A DNA stretch of 64,000 nt from Pseudophaeobacter profundi (GTDB taxonomy: Bacteria > Pseudomonadota > Alphaproteobacteria > Rhodobacterales > Rhodobacteraceae). Below, in pieces: positions 8,069 through 16,130 of this stretch (the stretch's first letter is position 1; the number at the start of each line of letters is the position of its first letter). The notes beneath the pieces are model-generated. The model searched no databases, had not been told where the DNA came from, and saw only the letters and a list, made by a program, of their open reading frames with translations. The stretch spans positions 1 through 64,000 of the forward strand of contig NZ_JARJEF010000006.1 in the NCBI RefSeq assembly GCF_029697505.1, given 5' to 3'. A program made the translations under genes and the position numbers.

Positions 8069-9802
8069 ATGCGCAGGTATCTTTTGTCCGCAGCAGCGGT
8101 ATGCGCCGTGGCTGCGGGACAGGCGGTTTATGCCGATGAAGCAGCCGCACTTAAATGGATCGATGAGGAATTTCAGCCCTCGGTCCTGACCAAAGATGAA
8201 CAGATGAGCGAGATGCAGTGGTTTATCACCGCCGCGGAGCCCTTCAAAGGGATGGAGATCAACGTGCTCTCCGAGGGGATTCCGACGCATTCTTACGAGT
8301 CGGAAGTTCTGACCAAGGCGTTTGAAGAAATCACCGGGATCAAGGTCAACCACCAGATCCTCGGCGAAGGCGAAGTGGTACAGGCGGTTCAGACCCAGAT
8401 GCAGACACAGCGCAATCTGTATGATGCCTATGTCAATGACTCGGATCTGATCGGCACCCACTCGCGGCTGCAGCTGGCCCATAACCTGACGGATATGATG
8501 GCGGGCGATTTCAAGTCGGTGACCAACCCTGGCCTGGACCTTGACGATTTCATGGGGACCCAGTTCACCACCGGTCCCGATGGGGATCTGTATCAGCTGC
8601 CCGACCAGCAGTTTGCCAACCTCTACTGGTTCCGCAAAGACTGGTTTGACCGCGCCGATCTGCAAGAGGCCTTCAAGGCAAAATACGGCTATGATCTGGG
8701 TGTTCCGGTCAACTGGTCTGCCTATGAGGACATCGCCGAATTCTTTAGCGAAGACGTAAAGGAAATCGACGGCACAGCGATCTATGGCCATATGGATTAC
8801 GGCAAACGTGCGCCTGACCTTGGCTGGCGTATGACCGATGCCTGGCTGTCGATGGCCGGTGCCGGTTCCAAGGGGGAACCAAACGGCGTGCCAATCGACG
8901 AATGGGGCATCCGCATGGAAGCCGGCACCTGTAACCCCGTTGGCGCATCTGTCACCCGTGGCGGTGCTGCAAACGGTCCGGCCGCTGTTTATGCGATCCG
9001 CAAATGGGACGAATGGCTGCGCAAATATGCGCCTCCCGGTGCCGCGTCATATGACTTCTACCAGTCGCTGCCAGCCTTGGCGCAGGGCAATGTTGCCCAG
9101 CAGATCTTTTGGTACACCGCCTTTACCGCCGATATGGTAAAGCCGCAGTCCGAAGGCAACAACACAGTGGACGAAGCTGGCAAGCCGCTGTGGCGGATGG
9201 CGCCAAGCCCACATGGCCCCTACTGGGAAGAAGGTCAGAAAGTTGGCTATCAGGACGTTGGCTCCTGGACCTTCCTCAAATCGACCCCGCTGGAGCGGTC
9301 GCAGGCAGCCTGGCTTTATGCTCAGTTTGTTGTGTCCAAAACTGTCGACGTGAAGAAGTCCCATGTGGGTCTGACCTTCATTCGTGACAGCTCGGTCAAC
9401 CACGAGAGCTTCTCGGAGCGGGCCGAAAACCTGGGCGGTCTGGTAGAATTCTACCGCTCGCCGGATCGTGTGGCCTGGTCGCCAACCGGCGTGAACGTGC
9501 CCGACTATCCAAAGCTGGCCCAGATCTGGTGGCAGCAGATCGGCGACGTGAACTCGGGGGCCTTTACCCCGCAAGAAGCGATGAACCGTCTGGCCGAAGA
9601 AATGGATATCACCATGGCCCGGATGCAGCGTGCAGACGAGCAGGCTGAGATCTACGGCGGCTGCGGCCCGCGTCTGAACGAGGAAAAAGACGCTGAGTGG
9701 TGGTATGCCAATGGCGGCGCCAAGCCACCACTGGAGAACGAAAAACCTGCAGGCCAGACCGTCAACTATGACGAACTGGTCGCCCGCTGGGCCTCGCAGT
9801 AA
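8069..9802 (+). CDS. glpV: Glycerol ABC transporter, periplasmic binding protein (GlpV type)
   Basis: A 577-residue extracellular solute-binding protein of the large carbohydrate type. A signal peptide is visible (MRRYLLSAAAVCAVAAGQAVYA, cleavage after residue 22). It is longer than common sugar-binding proteins, as in the GlpV group of the rhizobial glpSTPQUV system. It is the first gene of the operon and is set off from the ATPase gene by 161 nt with two hairpins, which would allow more of this subunit than of the membrane parts. AGGGAGGG precedes the ATG. Substrate is assigned from operon composition, especially the DUF2160 subunit. Confidence 0.8.
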   Translation: MRRYLLSAAAVCAVAAGQAVYADEAAALKWIDEEFQPSVLTKDEQMSEMQWFITAAEPFKGMEINVLSEGIPTHSYESEVLTKAFEEITGIKVNHQILGEGEVVQAVQTQMQTQRNLYDAYVNDSDLIGTHSRLQLAHNLTDMMAGDFKSVTNPGLDLDDFMGTQFTTGPDGDLYQLPDQQFANLYWFRKDWFDRADLQEAFKAKYGYDLGVPVNWSAYEDIAEFFSEDVKEIDGTAIYGHMDYGKRAPDLGWRMTDAWLSMAGAGSKGEPNGVPIDEWGIRMEAGTCNPVGASVTRGGAANGPAAVYAIRKWDEWLRKYAPPGAASYDFYQSLPALAQGNVAQQIFWYTAFTADMVKPQSEGNNTVDEAGKPLWRMAPSPHGPYWEEGQKVGYQDVGSWTFLKSTPLERSQAAWLYAQFVVSKTVDVKKSHVGLTFIRDSSVNHESFSERAENLGGLVEFYRSPDRVAWSPTGVNVPDYPKLAQIWWQQIGDVNSGAFTPQEAMNRLAEEMDITMARMQRADEQAEIYGGCGPRLNEEKDAEWWYANGGAKPPLENEKPAGQTVNYDELVARWASQ

Positions 9803-9814
9803 CCGCTCCTCCCC

Positions 9815-9893
9815 GTCGGGCCTGACCCTTTCGGTCTCTGGCCCGACACTTTGCCCCGGAGCGTTGTTTTGCAATGCTTCGGGGCTCTTTCTC
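9815..9893 (+). terminator. Two hairpins between glpV and glpS, the second terminator-like
   Basis: Stem 1: GTCGGGCC (9815-9822) with GGCCCGAC (9840-9847). Stem 2: GCCCCGGAGC (9853-9862) with GCTTCGGGGC (9876-9885), one wobble pair, followed by TCTTTCTC. Probably a partial terminator or a 3' stabiliser of the glpV message, since the rest of the operon follows in the same direction. Confidence 0.6.
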
Positions 9894-9963
9894 CCCCGCA
9901 AAATACAGACACGGCCCCAGTCAGCTTTTGCTGCATGGCCGGTTGCCGGAAAGTTAAATAACG

Positions 9964-11055
9964 ATGGCACTTGAACTAAGAAACGTGACCAAGCGCGTTG
10001 GCGCGATCGAGCATATCAAGGACACGTCCCTGCTGCTGGAACCTGGTCACTTTAACGTCCTGTTGGGCGCCACCGGGTCGGGCAAGACCTCGCTGATCAA
10101 ACTGATGGCCGGGCTGGACCCGATGGCCAGCGGTCAGGTGCTTATGGAGGGCGAGGATGTCTCGCGGCTCAGCACCCAGAAGCGCAACATCAGTCTGGTG
10201 CACCAGTTTTTCATCAACTACCCCCATATGACGGTCTACGAGAACATCGCCTCGCCGCTGAAAGTGGTCGGAATGGCAAAATCCGAGATCGAAGATCGCG
10301 TCGCGGAAGCGGCCAAAATCCTGCAACTGGAGCCAATGCTGCACCGCCGCCCGCACGAATTGTCCGGCGGCCAGCAACAGCGCTGTGCCCTGGCCCGCGC
10401 CATCGCCAAGGAAAGCCGCGCGGTGTTCCTGGATGAGCCGCTGGCCAACCTCGACTACAAGCTGCGCGAAGAGCTGCGCGACCAGCTGCCCGAGCTGTTT
10501 GCCGGACGCGGTGCCGTGGTGGTCTATGCCACATCGGAACCCGAAGAGGCGCTGCTGTTGGGCGGCAAAACCGCCCTGATGCGCGACGGGCGCGTCACCC
10601 AGTTTGGCCCTACGGCCGAAATCTACCGCGACCCCGGCAATCTGGATGCGGCGCGGGTGTTTTCGGACCCGCCGATCAATACCGCAACGGTGACCAAAGA
10701 AGGCACCACTGCCCGTTTGGGCGCCGATGTGCAGTGGCAGCTGGACGGCGCTGCTGCGGGTCTGCGCGATGGCAGCTATTCCATCGCCATCCGCCCCTAT
10801 CACGTCCTGCCCAGCGCCAGCGAAAAGGCCTCTGTGCGCCTTGATGGCCGGGTACTGGTGACCGAGCTGTCAGGCTCGGAAAGTTCTGCGCATTTCGATC
10901 TTGGCCTTGGCGGCACCGCAGGCGGCGAGGCCCAGGCCAACTGGGTATCCCTCTCGGCGGGCGTCCACCCCTACAAGATTGGCGAAATGCATGATTTCTA
11001 TATGGACCCTTCGGCGTGCTACTTCTTTGCACCCGATGGCTCCCGCGCAGCCTGA
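9964..11055 (+). CDS. glpS: Glycerol ABC transporter ATPase GlpS with a replaced H-loop histidine
   Basis: 363 residues: nucleotide-binding domain plus a C-terminal regulatory (TOBE-like) domain. Walker A GATGSGKTS is at 35-43, signature LSGGQ at 133-137, Walker B with D157-E158, and D-loop LANLD. At the switch position, normally histidine in a THD context, the sequence is ATSEPEE, giving S191. That loss usually cripples hydrolysis at the site containing this Walker A. The partner GlpT has a normal histidine but a degenerate signature motif, so the two look co-evolved. The gene is followed 9 nt later by glpT. Confidence 0.85.
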   Translation: MALELRNVTKRVGAIEHIKDTSLLLEPGHFNVLLGATGSGKTSLIKLMAGLDPMASGQVLMEGEDVSRLSTQKRNISLVHQFFINYPHMTVYENIASPLKVVGMAKSEIEDRVAEAAKILQLEPMLHRRPHELSGGQQQRCALARAIAKESRAVFLDEPLANLDYKLREELRDQLPELFAGRGAVVVYATSEPEEALLLGGKTALMRDGRVTQFGPTAEIYRDPGNLDAARVFSDPPINTATVTKEGTTARLGADVQWQLDGAAAGLRDGSYSIAIRPYHVLPSASEKASVRLDGRVLVTELSGSESSAHFDLGLGGTAGGEAQANWVSLSAGVHPYKIGEMHDFYMDPSACYFFAPDGSRAA

Positions 11056-11064
11056 GGCTCAAGA

Positions 11065-12168
11065 ATGGCAAAAATTACACTCTCAAAGCTGCGACACAGC
11101 TATATGCCCGCCCCCCAATCCCCGTCAGACTATGCGCTGAAAGAGATTGATCTGGACTGGAGCGACGGCGGCGCCTATGCGCTGCTTGGCCCATCCGGCT
11201 GCGGCAAATCCACCCTGCTCAACATCATTTCGGGGCTGCTGGTGCCCTCGGAGGGCCAGATCCTGTTTGATGGTCAGGACGTTACCGCCCTGCCGCCGGA
11301 TCAGCGCAACATTGCCCAGGTGTTTCAGTTCCCGGTGATCTACGACACCATGACGGTCTACGACAATCTTGCCTTCCCGCTGCGCAATCGCGGCCGCGAT
11401 GAAGCGACGGTAAAAACCCGCGTGATGGCGATTGCCGAAATGCTGGAAGTCACCGACATGCTCCAGACCCGCGCGGCGAACCTCAGCCCTGACAACAAGC
11501 AAAAGATCTCCATGGGGCGCGGATTGGTGCGCGAAGACGTCAATGTGGTGATGTTTGACGAACCCCTGACAGTGATCGACCCACATCTGAAATGGAAGCT
11601 GCGCTCAAAACTGAAAGAACTGCACCAGCGCGTCAAGGCCACGATGATCTACGTCACCCACGACCAGACAGAGGCGCTGACCTTTGCCGATCAGGTGGTG
11701 GTGATGCAGGACGGTGAAGTGGTGCAGATCGGCACGCCGGTCGAGCTGTTTGATCGCCCCGCCCATACATTTGTCGGCCATTTCATCGGCTCGCCGGGGA
11801 TGAATATCCTGCCCTGCACCCTGCAGGCCGGCGCGGCCCGTTTTGCAGACCAGACCATTGCGCTGGAAGGACCAATCCGTGGCAAGCCCCAGGGCAAAAC
11901 CGAAGTCGGCATCCGCCCGGAATTTGTCTCGCTGGCTGACACCGGCCTGCCCGCAACGGTGACCAAAGTGTCCGATGTGGGACGCCACACGGTGGTGGAG
12001 TGCCAGGCCAGTGGCAGCCGCATCAACGCAGTGATCGAGGGCGCCGGCCCTGCAACCGGCACCCCGGTGCATCTTGATTTTCGCCGGGACCAAACCCGGC
12101 TTTATGTGGACGGCTGGCTGGCCAGCACCCCCGACACCCCCGACACCGCAGCGGAGGCGACACAATGA
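11065..12168 (+). CDS. glpT: Glycerol ABC transporter ATPase GlpT with a degenerate signature motif
   Basis: 367 residues. Walker A GPSGCGKS is at 42-49, Walker B is VVMFDEP, and switch histidine H199 sits in YVTHDQTEAL. The ABC signature, normally LSGGQ, is LSPDN at 140-144. Paired with GlpS, this predicts one competent ATP site (GlpT Walker motifs with the GlpS signature) and one degenerate site. The C-terminal domain is TOBE-like. This GlpT is the ABC subunit, unrelated to the E. coli glycerol-3-phosphate permease of that name. The stop overlaps the permease start (ATGA). Confidence 0.85.
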   Translation: MAKITLSKLRHSYMPAPQSPSDYALKEIDLDWSDGGAYALLGPSGCGKSTLLNIISGLLVPSEGQILFDGQDVTALPPDQRNIAQVFQFPVIYDTMTVYDNLAFPLRNRGRDEATVKTRVMAIAEMLEVTDMLQTRAANLSPDNKQKISMGRGLVREDVNVVMFDEPLTVIDPHLKWKLRSKLKELHQRVKATMIYVTHDQTEALTFADQVVVMQDGEVVQIGTPVELFDRPAHTFVGHFIGSPGMNILPCTLQAGAARFADQTIALEGPIRGKPQGKTEVGIRPEFVSLADTGLPATVTKVSDVGRHTVVECQASGSRINAVIEGAGPATGTPVHLDFRRDQTRLYVDGWLASTPDTPDTAAEATQ

Positions 12169-13028
12169 AAACCGAAAACCAAAAAGCCTGGTTCTTTGTG
12201 CTGCCCGTGCTGGTGCTGGTGGCCTTTAACGCGCTGATCCCGATGATGACCGTGGTGAATTACTCGGTGCAGGAAACCTTTGGCGACAATGTGTTTTTCT
12301 GGCAGGGCCTGGATTGGTTCGAACAAATCCTGCGCTCTGATCGCTTTCATGCTGCGCTGGGGCGGCAGTTCCTGTTTACCTTTCTGATCCTCATCATCGA
12401 GGTGCCGCTTGGCATTATCATCGCCCTGGCGATGCCGCGCAAAGGCTTCTGGGTGCCGGTCTGTCTGGTCACCATGGCGCTGCCGATGCTGATCCCCTGG
12501 AACGTGGTTGGCGCGATGTGGAACATCTTTACCCTGCCCGACATTGGCCTCCTGGGCTATTTCCTCAACCATGTGCTGGGCGTCTCCTATGACATGACCC
12601 AGAATCCGCTGGCGGCCTGGGTGACCATTGTCACCATGGATGTCTGGCACTGGACATCATTGGTGGTGCTCTTGGCCTATGCTGGCCTGGTGTCGATCCC
12701 GGATGCCTATTACCAGGCGGCAAAAATCGACGGCGCCTCCAACTGGGCCGTGTTCCGGTTCATCCAGCTGCCCAAAATGAAAACCGTCCTCACCATCGCC
12801 ATTCTGTTGCGCTTTATGGACAGTTTCAACATCTACACCGAGCCATTTGTGCTCACCGGTGGTGGCCCTGGCAACTCCACCACGCTGTTGTCGATTGATC
12901 TGGTGAAAATCGCCCTGGGTCAGTTTGACCTTGGCCCGGCTGCTGCCATGTCGCTCATCTATTTCGCAATCACGCTTCTGGTCTCCTGGCTGTTTTATAC
13001 GCTGATGACCAAAGACGACCTGAACTAA
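12165..13028 (+). CDS. glpP: Glycerol ABC transporter permease (GlpP type)
   Basis: A 287-residue binding-protein-dependent inner-membrane permease with about six transmembrane helices, beginning with a hydrophobic segment near residues 5-25. The cytoplasmic EAA loop that docks on the ATPases is present (YYQAAKIDGASNWAVFRFI). It overlaps glpT by 4 nt, indicating translational coupling, and pairs with the second permease 14 nt downstream. Confidence 0.85.
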   Translation: MKTENQKAWFFVLPVLVLVAFNALIPMMTVVNYSVQETFGDNVFFWQGLDWFEQILRSDRFHAALGRQFLFTFLILIIEVPLGIIIALAMPRKGFWVPVCLVTMALPMLIPWNVVGAMWNIFTLPDIGLLGYFLNHVLGVSYDMTQNPLAAWVTIVTMDVWHWTSLVVLLAYAGLVSIPDAYYQAAKIDGASNWAVFRFIQLPKMKTVLTIAILLRFMDSFNIYTEPFVLTGGGPGNSTTLLSIDLVKIALGQFDLGPAAAMSLIYFAITLLVSWLFYTLMTKDDLN

Positions 13029-13042
13029 GGAGGGTTTGAGAG

Positions 13043-13840
13043 ATGCAAAAACGATCCATCATCCCCATTGTCTATATTCTCTTCCTGATGCTGCCAATCT
13101 ACTGGCTGGTCGCGATGAGCTTCAAGACCACCAATGAAATCCTCTCGGGCTTCTCGCTGTTCCCGCAGACCTTCACGCTGGAAAACTACGTCACCATCTT
13201 TACCGATCCGACCTGGTACTGGGGCTATATCAACTCGATACTCTACGTCAGCATCAACACGGTGATCTCGGTCGCCGTGGCGCTGCCGGCCGCCTATGCG
13301 TTTTCGCGCTACCGCTTTCTGGGCGACAAGCAGCTGTTCTTCTGGCTGCTGACCAACCGGATGGCACCGGCTGCGGTCTTTGCGCTGCCCTTCTTTCAGC
13401 TCTATTCGGCGGTGGGAATCTTTGACACCCATCTGGCGGTGGCCCTGGCCCATTGCCTGTTCAACATCCCGCTGGCAGTCTGGATCTTAGAGGGCTTCAT
13501 GGGCGGCATCCCCAAGGAGCTGGACGAGACCGCCTATGTGGACGGCTATTCCTTCCCGCGTTTCTTTGGCACCATCTTTATCCCCTCGATCAAGGCAGGC
13601 GTCGGCGTTGCCGCCTTCTTCTGCTTCATGTTCTCCTGGGTGGAGCTGCTCTTGGCCAAGACCCTGACAGCCGTGGCGGCAAAACCCATCGCCGCCACCA
13701 TGACCAAAACCGCATCAAGTGCCGGCTATGAACTGGGCCTCTTGGCGGCCGCGGGCACATTGACAATCATTCCGGGGGCCATCGTGATCTGGTTCGTCCG
13801 AAACTATATCGCAAAAGGTTTTGCGATGGGGAGGGTATAA
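13043..13840 (+). CDS. glpQ: Glycerol ABC transporter permease (GlpQ type)
   Basis: 265 residues, six predicted transmembrane helices, MalG-like. The EAA loop reads ELDETAYVDGYSFPRFFGTI. It forms the heterodimeric channel with the upstream permease. AAGGAGGG lies 7 nt before the ATG, one of the strongest ribosome-binding sites of the operon. The stop overlaps the start of the next gene by one base. The name follows the rhizobial transporter and is unrelated to the E. coli phosphodiesterase. Confidence 0.85.
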   Translation: MQKRSIIPIVYILFLMLPIYWLVAMSFKTTNEILSGFSLFPQTFTLENYVTIFTDPTWYWGYINSILYVSINTVISVAVALPAAYAFSRYRFLGDKQLFFWLLTNRMAPAAVFALPFFQLYSAVGIFDTHLAVALAHCLFNIPLAVWILEGFMGGIPKELDETAYVDGYSFPRFFGTIFIPSIKAGVGVAAFFCFMFSWVELLLAKTLTAVAAKPIAATMTKTASSAGYELGLLAAAGTLTIIPGAIVIWFVRNYIAKGFAMGRV

Positions 13841-14118
13841 TGCTTTCTTGGATGGCCTGGACCTGGCCGACAGCCCTGGTCTTTATCGGTATTTTCTCTG
13901 CCATTGGCGTGCTTGTCCTGCTGGAAATTCGCAGCCCCGGTGGGGATACACGCAAAGGTGTGTTGGGGCTCTCCACCACACGCGGTGACCGTTTGTTCAT
14001 CACCCTTCTGGGCACCAGCTACATCTTCCTCGCCTGGCTTGGATTGTTCGGCATGCCGCTCTGGTACCCGCTGGGGCTTTCCATTCTCTGGGGCATCTTC
14101 ACCTTCTGGAAGGTGTAA
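13840..14118 (+). CDS. glpU: DUF2160 small membrane subunit of the glycerol transporter (GlpU type)
   Basis: A 92-residue protein with two or three hydrophobic segments (about 9-28, 50-70 and 73-90) separated by a polar loop. It matches the DUF2160 family that accompanies glycerol ABC transporters and is the best evidence for the operon's substrate. Its role in transport is not known. It is the last gene of the operon, overlaps the permease stop, and two inverted repeats follow. Confidence 0.83.
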   Translation: MLSWMAWTWPTALVFIGIFSAIGVLVLLEIRSPGGDTRKGVLGLSTTRGDRLFITLLGTSYIFLAWLGLFGMPLWYPLGLSILWGIFTFWKV

Positions 14119-14140
14119 CAGCGCCGCCTTGGAGTGGCGG

Positions 14141-14240
14141 GTCAAGGGGGACAAAGGCCCCGCGCCAGCGGCTTGCCCTTGACGCGTCTACCTGAACAAA
14201 ATTGCCAAGGGTCTGAATGGACAGTCCTGCCCATTCAGAC
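14141..14240 (+). terminator. Inverted repeats at the end of the glycerol transporter operon
   Basis: GTCAAGGG (14141-14148) can pair with CCCTTGAC (14176-14183). Further on GTCTGAATGG (14211-14220) and CCATTCAGAC (14231-14240) form a perfect 10-bp stem with a 10-nt loop, followed by CTTCTC. The second is the more likely terminator. Confidence 0.5.
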
Positions 14241-14261
14241 CTTCTCAGCAAATCCTTACCA

Positions 14262-14292
14262 GTTTCCCCCTGGCCAGCTTCCCCCTGGCCAG
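14262..14292. repeat. Short tandem repeat
   Basis: Two adjacent copies of TTCCCCCTGGCCAG, with similar flanking bases, lie in the otherwise featureless gap (14241-14435) between the glp operon and the blaI-like gene. No function is evident. Confidence 0.5.
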
Positions 14293-14435
14293 GGCCGGCA
14301 TATCACCCCCGCCCCAGGCAGAAATAGGCGCGCGGAAGCGCTCATTGTGACATCCCTCGGCCCTGAACCAGCACGCTGCTAAAGAAATAGTTTTCAATAG
14401 ACACCGCCATCCCCTATCATCATGAAAAGACCAAA

Positions 14436-14852
14436 ATGGACCGGACATCAGACGACATGCGTAAGAAACAGGACAATTCACTGCTGACCGAGGTTGAGCT
14501 TGAATTCATGACCGTCGTCTGGGCTACCGGGGGCGGTACCGTAAGGGAAATCCTTGCGGTGCTGAACCAGGCACAGGAACGCGCCTACACATCGGTGGCA
14601 ACGGTGCTCAAGATCATGGAACAAAAGGGCTTTCTAACCAGCGAAAGGGCAGACCGTTCGCTGATCTATCGCCCCGCCATTCCCAAAGCAGAGTATCAAA
14701 AAATCTCTCTGAAAAACCTTTCGAGCAAGCTGTTCAACGGCGCGCCTGCGGCTCTGGTCGCCCGCCTTGTTGATGATGAGGAAGTTACCGACGACATGCT
14801 CGTTGAGATGCGGGCGCTGCTGAACGAAAGGTTGGGGGACAATGGAAACTGA
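14436..14852 (+). CDS. BlaI/MecI-family repressor
   Basis: A 138-residue winged-helix repressor: TEVELEFMTVVWATGGGTVREIL followed by the recognition region SVATVLKIMEQKGFL. BlaI/MecI proteins bind DNA as dimers and are inactivated by cleavage when the partner M56 membrane peptidase senses a signal. The partner gene overlaps it by 11 nt. No beta-lactamase or penicillin-binding protein gene is nearby, so the target is unknown, and no TACA/TGTA-type operator was found just upstream. The start may be ATG at 14436 or the in-frame ATG at 14457. Confidence 0.85.
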   Translation: MDRTSDDMRKKQDNSLLTEVELEFMTVVWATGGGTVREILAVLNQAQERAYTSVATVLKIMEQKGFLTSERADRSLIYRPAIPKAEYQKISLKNLSSKLFNGAPAALVARLVDDEEVTDDMLVEMRALLNERLGDNGN

Positions 14853-16002
14853 CGCGCTGATCAATGGATATCTGGATCTGAATCTTCTGGTGCTTGCAGG
14901 CACCCTGCTTTGGCTTTCAGCGCGAAAACTCTTGTCCCTTACCAGGCTGGCACATGCCTTTGGCGCACAACTGCGGCTGATGAATGCGCTGACGCTGCTG
15001 CTGGCGCTGTCGCCGCTCTTGATGTTTGGCTTCACCCGGCTGGTAATGGCCCACCCCCCCAATATTTCCGACCTGATGGTCTCGCAGTTTTTGCAAGGCA
15101 ACGTCAGCATGAGCGCCGCCAGTTTTGAAACCCTTCTGGGCCTGCGCGAAGACACCGTGCGGGTACTGTCCTCCCAGCAACTGCTCTGGACCCGGCTGGT
15201 TGCTGCCGCACTTGCCATGGGCGGGCTGGTCTGCGCCATCCATGTGGTCATCTCGGTGCTGCGTCTGCGCCGCGCCCTGGGCCGGGCGTTCCTGTGGAAA
15301 AGCATTGGCAAAACCCGGATCCTGGTCTCGGATGAGACCCCGGTAGCCTATTCCACCCGGGGGCTGATTAACCGCTACGTGGTGCTGCCATCTCCCCTGC
15401 TGACCGCGCCGCAGGATCTCAAGCTGACCCTGGCGCATGAACTGCAGCATTTTCGCCAGCGCGACATCGAATGCGAGTTCCTGCTGGAAATGCTGCGCCC
15501 GGCGCTGTTTTGGAATCCTGCTTTTTTCCTCTGGCGTCGTGAAGTGCGCCATCTGCGTGAATTTGCCTGTGATCAGGCGCTAATGGCGCGGCCAGGTCTG
15601 GATCTGCGCGCCTATTGCGAATGCCTGATCCGTGCCTGCGCCGAAGCCGCAAGAGAGCGGGTCTTCTTTACCCGCCGCAGCCCTGCTGTGGCCCTGGTGG
15701 ATCGCCGCGAAACCCGGAGCAGTTCCACCCTGCAGCAGCGGATCATTGCGGTCACCACCAATGCCCCACATGGCGAAGCGGGCCTTGGCTGGGCACTGGT
15801 TTCGGGCATGATGATCACTGCCGTGCTCGCCACCGCCATGTTGATACAGCGCCCCGGCGACTGGAGTCATGACCGGTTGATGCTGTCGACCATCGTCAAC
15901 CTGGAGCGCATGGCCTCCCGCTCCTCCGCGTCAAGCACTGACGGCATGCCCTCGGCCACGGCGATCTTGCAGCGCAGTTTCATGCCTGTCGCCTCTCCCT
16001 GA
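14842..16002 (+). CDS. BlaR1-like M56 family metallopeptidase without a sensor domain
   Basis: 386 residues, with hydrophobic segments near 12-28, 48-68 and 120-140 and another near 315-335. The zinc protease motif HELQH is followed by a downstream acidic CDQALM segment typical of M56. BlaR1 and MecR1 carry a further ~250-residue penicillin-binding sensor; here only about 50 residues follow the last helix, so the signal is something else. It overlaps the repressor gene, the usual arrangement of such pairs. Activity on the BlaI-like partner is inferred. Confidence 0.82.
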   Translation: METDALINGYLDLNLLVLAGTLLWLSARKLLSLTRLAHAFGAQLRLMNALTLLLALSPLLMFGFTRLVMAHPPNISDLMVSQFLQGNVSMSAASFETLLGLREDTVRVLSSQQLLWTRLVAAALAMGGLVCAIHVVISVLRLRRALGRAFLWKSIGKTRILVSDETPVAYSTRGLINRYVVLPSPLLTAPQDLKLTLAHELQHFRQRDIECEFLLEMLRPALFWNPAFFLWRREVRHLREFACDQALMARPGLDLRAYCECLIRACAEAARERVFFTRRSPAVALVDRRETRSSSTLQQRIIAVTTNAPHGEAGLGWALVSGMMITAVLATAMLIQRPGDWSHDRLMLSTIVNLERMASRSSASSTDGMPSATAILQRSFMPVASP

Positions 16003-16130
16003 CGCCGCCACTTTCGACCACCACCCTTTCACTACAGGCCAATAGCAGCGCCATTGGCCCTGCCCGTCCATTGTGTGGTATCCGGCGTCTGTTTGCGCCC
16101 CTTGCCGTTTGCAGCGGTCTTCGCGCATAT

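Noticed and set aside
14262-14292. Tandem repeat considered as a CRISPR or VNTR seed.
   Set aside because: Only two copies without spacers; listed only as a short repeat.
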